In this document: positions 34,528 through 43,633 of the stretch, piece by piece
Layout of the letters: the number at the start of each line of letters is the position of its first letter
How positions within the stretch are numbered: position 1 is the first letter of the stretch
Source: Welwitschia mirabilis
Taxonomy: Eukaryota; Gnetophyta; Gnetopsida; Welwitschiales
Assembly: GCA_051453625.1 (NCBI GenBank)
Contig: JBOZIK010000001.1
Location: 235,708,475-235,752,504, forward strand
Reading direction: 5' to 3'
Length of the DNA: 44,030 bases
Program-made: the position numbers and the translations under genes
The notes under the pieces: model-generated
Seen by the model: only the letters and a program-made list of their open reading frames with translations
Databases searched by the model: none
What the model was told of the DNA's origin: nothing

Positions 34528-35776
34528 GTGATTATAGGATTTCTATAACAAAAGATATCACTTTTTTTATAAGTTTTGGACTTGCTTGTGAGTTTGACGT
34601 CTTATCTTTCTTTCATGTCAAACTCATTTTTCTTATTATTTATAAGTATTTGTATGCCATAATATCACTCTTGTATTTTTTTGTCTTAAGATACAGAGAG
34701 GTTAACATCATAAGATTTTTATAAAACCACTCTGGATGTTTCATTCAATAACTTTTTTAATAGCATCTATTTGGATATCTTTCAAAACCTCACAAATATT
34801 AAGATCTTGCATCTTTATTATAGTGGGATAACCGTAAAGAACATGAATTATAGTTCTTATTTCAACTTAGAGTAGCTTTTTTAGTCAGTTCTTGTAACTT
34901 CCGTGGTCTAATTCTATAATGGATTTCATCTGAGGAGAACATGGCATATCTAGACCTTTCCAATAGTATGATACAATGCACTTGGCCTAATTAAACATTT
35001 CTTATAACTAGTTGATTAGAGACCTTTCTAGGTATATCCATCTTATTGTTTGATGAAAATTTTATTTTAGAATGATTATTACCTTTATTATTGTATTGAT
35101 GAAAAGTAATTGTCCATTATCAAGGTATCTTTTAATTAGGAGCTAGCAGATTATAAAAGCATTTTAATATTGAAAATGCAATGATAAGAATTTCAATTAT
35201 GGTGATAACATTTCAACTTTCACTGTTGAGCAATGAATTATTAATTTAATTTTAAACTCATAATAGCTTTTAGTAGTACTCTTAGTAAATATAGTATCCT
35301 ACTTAACTATCATGAACCCATTTTCATCATTTAAAAATGCTAAGAAGCATTATTCCACTTCTTAGTCACCCTATCTAGAGACTTTTCAAACTTTTATATT
35401 TTGTAAATTATAAGTTCATACATAAGATTTCATTTTTAAATATTTTACATTAACAATTCTGAATTGCATTTGTTTTGCTATAATACAAGATGCTATTTGT
35501 AGCCCAAACATGTGGTTTCATCATGCTAGACAAATGCCTGGCTTAGAGGAATGCATAATAGTGATCAATTACTATAAGTACTTCTTACTACTATCTTCTC
35601 TAATTATTGCAACTTTGGAATAATATGACTACTAATTGAAAATGTTTTTAGATAGGATGTGATATGCTCTTTGATANNNNNNNNNNNNNNNNNNNNNNNN
35701 NNNNNNNNNNNNNNNNNNNNNNNNNNNNNNNNNNNNNNNNNNNNNNNNNNNNNNNNNNNNNNNNNNNNNNNNNNNN

Positions 35777-35876
35777 GTTGCAAGCTCAAAGTTAGGAAAA
35801 ATAAAAGGGAAGAGTCTTTAAAAGAAATATAAAGAGGGCATGCAAGCTCAATAGTTTGTTGTAACTCCTTAGCCAT
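35777..35876 (-). pseudogene. Unrecognised start-codon ORF, copy B
   Basis: From the ATG at 35876 the frame reads MAKELQQTIELACPLYISF, then KDSSLLFFLTLSLQ, before the 100-N gap. It matches copy A in frame for about 20 residues and then shifts frame relative to it (FYFSDFEP against LFFLTLSLQ), so one of the copies has a small indel. Confidence 0.35.
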
Positions 35877-36459
35877 CGCTTATGGAGAAGAAAGTAAGTA
35901 CACAGTAGTCTTGTGTTGTTTTCCTATGTTGCTAATAATTAAACTTATTTCTTGTAAGGAGGGATTTGGATCTGTTAATTTATTTTATTTTTGGTTTTAA
36001 AGTTTTTATAATTTTATATGCCTTACTTTGTTTAGATTGATGATTAATCAGCAAGATCTCCCTCAAAAAGATTTGTAAGTTTCATAATAATTAATCTCAC
36101 TCTAAGGGCTTTGTTTAAAAATGTTTTCCTTCTTGGAAACCTTTGTAATTAGTGATTTTTGGGTTATAGTTTAATGATATATTAATTTCATAATATGTAT
36201 TAGTTTGAGCCTTAGGATTAATATTAATGCTTTGCTAGATTATTTGATCATTTATGGTTTTAAATCTTTTAGCTTGAAAGTCTTCCTATGATGATAAATG
36301 GATTATGATCAAAAGATCAGAATCTTTAGATAAAGGCAACTACTTAGTTTTACAAGTTGCTTTCAATAGTTAGATGTACAGGATGTTCCATTACTATTAT
36401 CCTTTTTTCTCCTTTTCGTAGAGCTAAATATTTGTTTTGGCCAAACTTTACATTTGCAG

Positions 36460-36551
36460 AATGTAGCCCACCAATAGAGGAAGTTATTATAGTTGGTATT
36501 GTTCCACGATTTGTTGAGTTCCTTACCAGACACAATTTTCCTAATCTTCAG
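36460..36551 (+). pseudogene. Importin-alpha exon, copy B (open)
   Basis: A 92-bp exon with AG before and GT after. It reads CSPPIEEVIIVGIVPRF then VEFLTRHNFPNLQ without a stop, the first-to-second armadillo region of plant importin-alpha. It starts at codon position 2, which fits an intron splitting the preceding codon. No other importin exon was found in 1.9 kb on either side, so it cannot encode importin. It could be spliced as a 92-nt cassette if transcribed. The small ORF on the opposite strand (36350-36535) is its shadow. Confidence 0.85.
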
Positions 36552-36596
36552 GTGATTATAGGATTTTTATAACAAAAGATATCACTTTTCTTATAA

Positions 36597-36655
36597 TTTT
36601 TGGAGTTGCTTGTGAATTTGACATCTTACCTTTCTTTCATGTCAAATCATTTTAC
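36597..36655 (+). pseudogene. Glycosyltransferase-derived scrap behind the importin exon
   Basis: ttttggagttgcttgtgaat at 36597-36617 reads LELLVN and equals the minus strand of 38198-38218, the LELLVNV end of the glycosyltransferase pseudogene. It is followed in both places by a ttcatgtcaaa-tcattt block (36633-36655 against inverted 38145-38163). Unit A has the same at 34573-34632. Two short blocks in the same order suggest a shared origin. Confidence 0.5.
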
Positions 36656-37690
36656 TTATTATTTATAAATATTTTTATGTCATTATATCACTCTCATATT
36701 TTTTGTCTCAAGCTATAGAGATGTTAACATCATAATATTTTTCTAAAACCACTATGAATGTTTCATTAAACAATGTTTTTGGCAGCATTTATTTGGATAT
36801 CTTCCAAAACCTCATAAATATTAAGATCTTACATCTTTCTTATAGTGGAATAACCATAAAGAACATGAATTATAGTTCTTCTTTTATCTTAGAGTAGCTT
36901 TGAGTCAGTTCCTATATCTTCTGTGGTTTAATTCTATAGTGGATTTCATCTTAAGAGAACATGACATATTTAGACCTTCCAACAATACAATGCACTTGGC
37001 CCAATTAAACATTTCTTAAAACTAGTTGACTAGAGGCCTTTCCAAGTATATCTGTCTTATTATTTTATGCAAATTTTATTTTGAAATGTTTATTACCTCA
37101 ATTATTGTATTGATGAAAAGTAATTTTCTATTGTCAACGTAGCTATGAATCAATAGTTATCAGATTATAGAGGTATTTTAATATTAAAAATGCACTAATA
37201 AGAATTTCAGTTATAGTGGAAACATTTTAACTTTCACTATGGTGCAATGAATTATTAATTTAATTTTAAACTCATAATATCTTTTAGTAGTAGTCTTAGT
37301 AAAAATAGTATTCTATTTGACTACCATGATTTGAAAATGCTCAGAAGCATTATTTCACTTCTTAGTTACCCTCTTTAGAGACTTTTCAAAATTTTATATT
37401 TTGTAAATCATAAGTTCATATATAAGATTTCATTTTTTTAAATATCTTACATTAACAATTCTAATTTGCATTTGCTTTGCTATAATACAGGATGATTTTT
37501 ATTGCCCAAACATATGGTTTCATCATTTTAGGCAAATGCCTAATCTAGAGGAATGCATAATAGTGATCAATTACTATAAGTATTTCTTATTATTACTATC
37601 TTCTCTAATTTTTGCAACTTTGGAATAATATAGCTACTAAAAGAAAATTTTTTTGGAAAGGATGTGATATGCTATTAGATATTAAATATG

Positions 37691-38196
37691 CCTACTACAA
37701 TGTTTTATAGTAGTTGGATCTAATAACAGGGAATACATAACTTCTATTGACCAAAATCTTTAATAAAATAATTATTGATTTTTATAAGCTTAAATGTTTA
37801 AATATTGTAAATATTATGATAAGAAAAATGTTTATGTATTTTGAAGCCTTAGTATCATCTTTAAAGTTCTCCGAAACTGATGCCTGAGTACCTCTTGCAT
37901 AGTAATCACTCTCTGTTCTTTGTGTATAACATCTTCGATTAAAGCTACTCTCTTAAGAAATATTCTTGTTGAAGACTGCATTTCAATTTATACAGTTGCA
38001 TTCGACATTCTGTTATATAATTCTAAAGGTATATCCATTACTTATAAGTATTTATTTTAAATCCTTGATATTATTACTTATAGGTATTTTTCTTATAGAA
38101 TGTCACATTCTATAAATAATAATATCAAACACACTATTATATTTAAAATGAGTTTGACATGAAATCTTGTATTTTTATTATTTTATAATAATATCA
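37691..38196. other. Spacer between the duplication and the glycosyltransferase pseudogene
   Basis: AT-rich DNA. A minus-strand frame from about 37965 to 37850 (VALIEDVIHKEQRVITMQEV) is open for about 38 codons but is not recognised; it does not match the glycosyltransferase tail expected there. The short dyad agaatgtcacattct lies at 38097-38111. Confidence 0.4.
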
Positions 38197-39480
38197 TACA
38201 TTCACAAGCAACTCCAAAACTCTACATTAATAATGTGTTTCCTGTGTCTTTCAGATCTCCAAATAACATGTTTTAGTATTATAATGTTATTCATAATATT
38301 TAGCATCCAAAGAATCTACAAAAATTCTTGCAAATATTACTAGCTCTAGAAATGGTGATGATGACATAGCCCAATAATATGAGATAGACCAAAAGTCACC
38401 ATTAGTTGATATTATTAGAAGATGGTTCTAATCCTCAAGACACATTCTAGCATTAATGACATCATAGAAGGACCAAAAACCCTATTTATGTATCAGGGTA
38501 TCCTTAGAGCCTCTGGCATCTTCATCCATTCGTGCCCAAAAATACACAACATTGCCATGTTTTACAGCACTTAAAAAATCAATTAATTCCTTTTCAATAA
38601 TTTTTGTTAATGAAACATTTCATTTTTTTCCCCTTCAATATTAAAAACCAATCCATGAATTTTTATGTATGTAATCCACTTTATTTGCTATAGCAAAGTA
38701 GGCACTATACTCACAAAGTGCGTCTCGATAGTAAGAATTTTCAAGAAGTGGTAGCCTTGAAACAACATCAATATCATCAGCCAAAACTCTTCTACCTTTT
38801 GGATTACATACTATCCCATGGTATAGTACATTTTCATGCAAGAAAGGCCATGTAATAGATCCACTGTAAGGTTCATATATACAAAGGGGTTGTCTTGTTT
38901 GTTCTATATCCTCATCATCCCTTTCATGCACTTCATCTTTGGTTCTTTCAATCCTTTTAATACCATAATACACATCCTTCCAGGTTACATGAAACACACT
39001 GGTTCTTTCCTCCATCTTAGTCCTCTCATGCATCTCTTTTTCCTTATCTATCTGATTCTTCTTTACCTCCATCCTATCAACCAAACTCATAGATTCATCT
39101 ACATCACTGGTATTTAGAACATCATCCTCTGCCTACTATTTTAATTTCTCCTTCATTTCTAGTATTATACTTTTCCTACTATAATGATGATTCAATGTTT
39201 CGATTTCCATGGTATTGGAATCCTTGAAAAGCTATTAATACCATTCTCTAATAGCTTCCTCAGGGATTTTTAAAGTGGGAAAAGAAAGAGTTATTTCTAA
39301 AGGAAATTGTAGAATGTTCTCAAGTACAGTAGCATATCCTCTAATGGCATGTAAAGCCAAAATATTCCTTTCATTTAATTTGCCAGCTATTGTAACTTGA
39401 CAAGCCAACTCTGATAACTTGTCATTATGTATTACTAGCATCATTGCTTCTGTTAACATCTAAATATTTCCAAGGTTATG
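38197..39480 (-). pseudogene. Glycosyltransferase family-1-type pseudogene (At4g01210/At5g04480-like)
   Basis: Reading minus: LTEAMMLVIHNDKLSELA (39456-39400), ALHAIRGYATVLENIL (39355-39305), KIPEEAIREWY then two stops and LFKDSNTMEIETLN (39270-39180), two more stops, then an open 149-codon part (39090-38641) with RQPLCIYEPYSGSITWPFLH, VSRLPLLENSYYRDALCEY, FAIANKVDYIHKNSWIGF. After stops and a frameshift follow NVVYFWARMDEDA..SKDTL (38570-38500), FWSISYYWAM..PFLELVIFARIFVDSLDA (38415-38305) and RVLELLVNV (38223-38197). These are the C-terminal blocks of a large plant glycosyltransferase-like protein (usual LPLLNDSYYRDILCE.GGMFSIANKVD.IH..PWVGF.SWR). The N-terminal catalytic part is absent. 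No intron is evident across about 400 codons; processed copy or large last exons both fit. Confidence 0.82.
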
Positions 39481-40611
39481 AAGGATTTCATGCTTTTATC
39501 AACTACATATTTTTGTATTATGATTAGGTTAGGTGTAACGATTAGTTTCTTAAAATATATGACTCTTTGTAAAATGGATGGAAATGCTTACTCTTCTCTT
39601 AAAGAACCATAGAGTATCAAATCAAATACAAATAAGATGATTGTACCACTATCATTATGAATACACACATCAGCCCTTACAATGTCATTTTTCTCTCGAT
39701 TGGTTAATGTCATTATCTTTTACACCATCCTACACACAAATTCCTCAGCTCTAATGTCATGTCAATACTATCATCTATACTTGAAATAGATTTATTTATC
39801 AAGGATATGGTTGTGCTAAATTTTAAGACCATTTCTACCTATGTCTTAATGATTAATATTAGATCTTAGGGCTTAAAAGATTCCTATGACATGAAAATGA
39901 ATGAAATTTTTTACAAATAACCCATGCCTTACTACATGAGAGACTGAAGCTTATCGTTCTAAGATGTACTTTTGAAATTGCCTTTTGGGTGTTAAGGACA
40001 TTAGACTAACTCTGTATCTAACCTGCATATTCCAGATTCTAAGGAATACCTTCATTTGAATTAGTGAAGAAACATAAAGGCACTCTTTAAGTAATAGAAA
40101 AATAGATCTTTTAGCTTAACTTCAATATGTGTGATCTTTTAACCCTTCTTTAGTTTATTAATAGTATTGATCTGTCATGTAATAAGATACATCATTCATT
40201 AGGTTGCTAAAATTTTAAAAATATAAGCAATTGGTTTTGCTACCCTTCAGTAGCAATTCATTGAATAAGCAACATGAAAGGAACTTCCTAATCCTTTCTA
40301 TCTTGGACAGTCTTTTGTAAATGGTATAGGTAGGAATTCTTTAAAGATTTATCTCATTCTATAAGTGGTGTATTTGTGATAATTATACTCTCATTTGATG
40401 ATATTTTTGTTTCATAATGGTATCATTTAATATAATCATTTCCTTATAGTATGTTCTGACAAGCTGTAGAGTCAAGACAGTAATAAATTTCAAATCCTAG
40501 ATAGAATGTGATATTCTATAAAAAATTTTAAAATTATATTTAAAAAAAAAAATTGCTTCAAAACCTTGATATATCAGCTACCCCCAATTGCACAGCTAAT
40601 TTGTGGTTATT
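39481..40611. other. No recognisable gene
   Basis: The upstream glycosyltransferase exons expected on the minus strand here could not be read. The DNA is AT-rich with stops in all frames and ends where the Athila-type LTR begins. Confidence 0.4.
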
Positions 40612-40967
40612 TGATGGGGTTTTATGAGTTATTTTGCAAGACTTTTATACAAGTTTAGGTGTAATTTTGAGGATTTTGGAGATATAAGAGAAAATCTCGG
40701 AAACATGTGATTATTATCCAAATTTGATGTATTAAAGGCNNNNNNNNNNNNNNNNNNNNNNNNNNNNNNNNNNNNNNNNNNNNNNNNNNNNNNNNNNNNN
40801 NNNNNNNNNNNNNNNNNNNNNNNNNNNNNNNNNNNNNNNTGATGGGGTTTTATGAGTTATTTTGCAAGACTTTTATACAAGTTTAGGTGCAATTTTGAGG
40901 ATTTTGGAGATATAAGAGAAAATCTCGGAAACATGTGATTATTATCCAAATTTGATGTATTAAAGGC
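40612..40967. repeat. Duplicated gap flank (assembly artefact)
   Basis: 128 bases at 40612-40739 recur at 40840-40967 with about one mismatch (aggtgtaatt/aggtgcaatt) across exactly 100 N. It mimics a tandem repeat at the LTR start. Confidence 0.9.
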
Positions 40968-41049
40968 ACTTTTTGATGCACAAAGCTTTGAAGAAGGATC
41001 ATTAACAAAAATTCTAAAGTTCTCTTTAAGAAAATGATAGTAAAAAACT

Positions 41050-41087
41050 GTCATCCTCTTTGTCGTCTCCACGACAAGCAGGATGAC
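41050..41087. other. Two-step perfect hairpin in the LTR
   Basis: GTCATCCT (41050-41057) pairs with AGGATGAC (41080-41087), eight perfect pairs. Inside, TGTCGT (41061-41066) pairs with ACGACA (41071-41076), six perfect pairs, around a ctcc loop. A three-base internal loop lies on each side. It is much more GC-rich than its surroundings and three related copies occur in the leader. It lies upstream of the TATA candidates, so it belongs to U3. Confidence 0.75.
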
Positions 41088-41246
41088 GACTGCTGATGTG
41101 GCCCACTGAATCACTGATGAGTCATCAATTAAGTCATATTGTATAATGTTGTGTCATCCTCATTGTCTTTTGAATGATATTCTAGATGGCATTGATATGT
41201 AAATGACTCTAATAGTGACCCTTGACCGTTTCGTCTGTTTCTGAGT

Positions 41247-41310
41247 TATAAATAAGTGCGCCTTTTCACATCTACTATTTATCCCTTTTCGTTGTGAGTT
41301 GTTATAAATA
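41247..41310 (+). promoter_or_regulatory. LTR core promoter candidates (two TATA boxes)
   Basis: TATAAATA occurs at 41247-41254 (ttataaataagtgcgcc) and at 41303-41310 (ttataaataaaacccccttc), 56 bases apart. The second is followed by a C/T-rich start-site-like stretch (cccccttcaactctcctt), which I favour as the functional one. A polyadenylation signal candidate aataaa lies near 41487, defining a plausible R region of about 150 bp. By eye only. Confidence 0.45.
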
Positions 41311-41902
41311 AAACCCCCTTCAACTCTCCTTCTTATCTTTGTTGCATGGAAAATCCTCATGACAGGAGGTTGAAGAGCAGGAGATCTATCTTGAGCATTG
41401 CAAAAATATGTGCACTTGATAAAGGGCTATGTATCCTCCATTGAGACCTGACTATTTTGTATCCAAAATGCTTGTTACTCTTTCTTAATAAAAAATTTGT
41501 TTTATTTTCATGTTTGCATTGTAAATTTTTTGATTATCCTTATAGTCTATGTTGCCCTTGATCTTGTGTTAATTTCTTGGGTGATATAAATTATCAAGGG
41601 TAGCCTTTGTTAAGGCTGAAAGCAAGTAGTGTTGGCTCCATTTTACATTTGCATTTAGAATAGTTACATCTCACATTGTGTATTGTACTTCATTTATTTG
41701 TATTTGTTATTTATTTTTAATTTATATATTCTTTTACAAAGTAACATAAGTCTCATACTCATAGACTTCAATGAGAATACGACATTTTAGATCTACTCCC
41801 ACTCATACTAGTGTGATGTATTATGTAAGATATCTATTTTGGTTATAAATAATAAGATCCCTTTGAATGTAAAAACTTGCATAAATACACACCACATCAA
41901 AT

Positions 41903-41915
41903 TGGTATTGTTGCC
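41903..41915 (+). other. Primer binding site, Athila type
   Basis: TGGTATTGTTGCC followed by AGGGA corresponds to TGGCGCCGTTGCC GGGGA, the usual site of Athila/Tat elements (complementary to tRNA-Asp in Athila). Three C-to-T or G-to-A changes explain the differences in the site. It begins three bases after the LTR end atca. Confidence 0.78.
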
Positions 41916-42592
41916 AGGGAAGGCTATCAAGGAGTATAAGGATTTTCATCATTTAGATGAATATATCAGATCTTTGTTTGGTTATTTGTTTGTGCGACAT
42001 TATATTTTATTAGAAGTTGTAGGTTTTCTATGTGCAGTTTTTTATTTTCAATTTTTTATAGAAAAAGAATGGTCATCCCCTCTATCATCCCCACAATAGT
42101 CAGGATGACAATGTGATATTTTGTTTTTTCTTTTAATTTTGATTTTGTTTCCGGATTATGATTTTTCTAAAATAAATTAGTTTCTATCATCTTTTGTGAT
42201 GTCCGGATGACTAGGAGGATGATAGTCCTATTTTTTGTGTTTTCTGATTTTTTGTTTCGGTTTCAGTTCTATTTCTATTTTTCTCATTTTTATGTGTTTT
42301 ATTTGTTCTGTCATCCCCATGACAAACAGGATAATGGTCTATTATTTTTTATTTGTTTTCTATTATTTGTTGTTTATAGGATTCTAGGATATGGTCAATA
42401 TAGAAAAGAGATATCAGAGAGAAAAGCTGCTAATATAAAAGAACATCAAGGAAGGACTGTTGAATATAGAAAATAAATTAGAAAAGTGATCTCTAGGTGC
42501 ACTCAAACCTCCTTTCGAATTTTTTTTTTCTGAGCCAGATTTTCTTGATGAAAACTTTATAGAAGAAGAGAACCAATTCACAATGTCAAGTA
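41916..42592 (+). other. Leader with three further hairpin repeats
   Basis: Relatives of the LTR hairpin lie at 42072-42109 (GTCATCC/GGATGAC with CTAT/ATAG inside), 42184-42225 (CTATCATC/GATGATAG) and 42310-42335 (GTCATCC/GGATAA, weaker). Between them the DNA is T-rich. The open frames here (41839-42099, 42207-42476) read through these repeats and T-runs and are not considered genes. Confidence 0.65.
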
Positions 42593-42604
42593 CTTCCCAT
42601 AAGC

Positions 42605-42910
42605 AAAAATAAGTTATAGGATTTTATACCCCTAATACAAACCTTACCTTGAGGAAATTATTAGCAAATAAGAAAAGAAAAATTCAAACACCTTTTGACT
42701 TATCCCTNNNNNNNNNNNNNNNNNNNNNNNNNNNNNNNNNNNNNNNNNNNNNNNNNNNNNNNNNNNNNNNNNNNNNNNNNNNNNNNNNNNNNNNNNNNNN
42801 NNNNNNNAAAAATAAGTTATAAGATTTTCTACCCCTAATACAAACCTTACCTTGAGGAAATTATTAGTAAATAAGAAAATAAAAATTCAAACACCTTTTG
42901 ACTTACCCCC
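42605..42910. repeat. Duplicated gap flank in gag (assembly artefact)
   Basis: 103 bases at 42605-42707 recur at 42808-42910 with a handful of mismatches across exactly 100 N. It duplicates the start of gag in the assembly. Confidence 0.87.
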
Positions 42911-43459
42911 AGGAGATGATGTTGAGCTTAAAAATTAACATGTCTACCCAACTTTTAATGGAGAAGATGATGAGGATCCTCTTCAACACATTGCAGATAT
43001 TGAACAACTAATCCTTACATCAGGGAATGGAAAGTAAAAAATCAATGATAGAACATATATGGTAATTTTTCCCATGACATTAAAGGATGAAGCAAAACTT
43101 TGGTTAAAAACCATACACCACAAAATCTTAAAAACTTGGAGTCAAGTCTAAGAAACTTTGGTAAAAACATTCATGAGTAAAGAAACTATGAGAAAGAGGA
43201 GAAAAGAGATAACAAACTTTCAATAATAACCAAATGAAGATTATGCCTCTACTTATGAATTTTTCTTCATAGCAATCCATTCTAATCCAGTAGATGATTT
43301 TTTAAGAATAGAACAACTAGACTGTTTTTATAATGGATTAACTCCCCACACAAAATAACTCATAGATTTTTCTTATAGTGGAAACCTCATGAACCTTACA
43401 TTAAAAGATTCCTAGACAAAATTAGAAGAACTTGTGGAGGTTAGTCAAACCTGATCAAC

Positions 43460-43633
43460 ACCTAAAGAAAATTAAAGTATAGACCAAATCATCAAGNNNN
43501 NNNNNNNNNNNNNNNNNNNNNNNNNNNNNNNNNNNNNNNNNNNNNNNNNNNNNNNNNNNNNNNNNNNNNNNNNNNNNNNNNNNNNNNNNNNNNNNNACCT
43601 AAAGAAAATTAAATTATAGACCAAATCATCAAG
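43460..43633. repeat. Duplicated gap flank in gag (assembly artefact)
   Basis: 37 bases at 43460-43496 recur at 43597-43633 with one mismatch (attaaagtatag/attaaattatag) across exactly 100 N. Confidence 0.82.

Larger units (their letters stand above)
33660..35676. repeat. Tandem duplication, unit A (about 2.0 kb)
   Basis: Unit A aligns collinearly with unit B (35680-37690) at an offset of 2,005-2,024 bases, about 85-90 percent alike by eye. Shared markers are the minus-strand ATG (33857/35876), the importin exon (34436/36460), tgatgaaaagtaatt (35097/37111) and ggatgtgatatgct (35655/37660). The junction coincides with a 100-N gap at 35677-35776, but unlike the other 100-N gaps the immediate flanks are not the same, and the divergence is too high for an assembly overlap. 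Confidence 0.8.
35680..37690. repeat. Tandem duplication, unit B (about 2.0 kb)
   Basis: The second copy of the unit, with its first about 100 bases hidden in the gap. It keeps an open importin exon, whereas unit A does not. Many differences between the units are C/T or G/A changes. Confidence 0.8.
40840..41899 (+). repeat. 5' LTR of the Athila-type element, about 1,060 bp
   Basis: It runs from TGATGGGGTTTTATGAG to ..CACATCA directly before the PBS. Its inverted homologue is the solo LTR 4997-6270. The first 128 bases also stand before the gap at 40612-40739, which is an assembly duplication, so the biological LTR start is represented twice. Confidence 0.82.

Noticed and set aside
36833-36850. 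ctttcttatagtgg as the 3' end of the CACTA element
   Set aside because: It lies inside duplication unit B, its homologue in unit A reads ctttattatagtggg with continuous homology on both sides, and no subterminal repeats precede it.
40612-40967. Tandem repeat at the start of the Athila-type LTR
   Set aside because: The two nearly identical copies sit on either side of a 100-N gap, as at five other gaps; an assembly artefact is more likely.
41839-42476. Two plus-strand frames of 86 and 89 codons as small genes
   Set aside because: One starts inside the LTR and crosses the PBS, both run through hairpin repeats and T-runs, and the apparent hydrophobic segments are explained by poly-T.
43370-43382. 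ttcttatagtgg as a CACTA 3' end near the window end
   Set aside because: It lies within a gag coding block (LIDFSYSGNL), so the match is explained by coding sequence.
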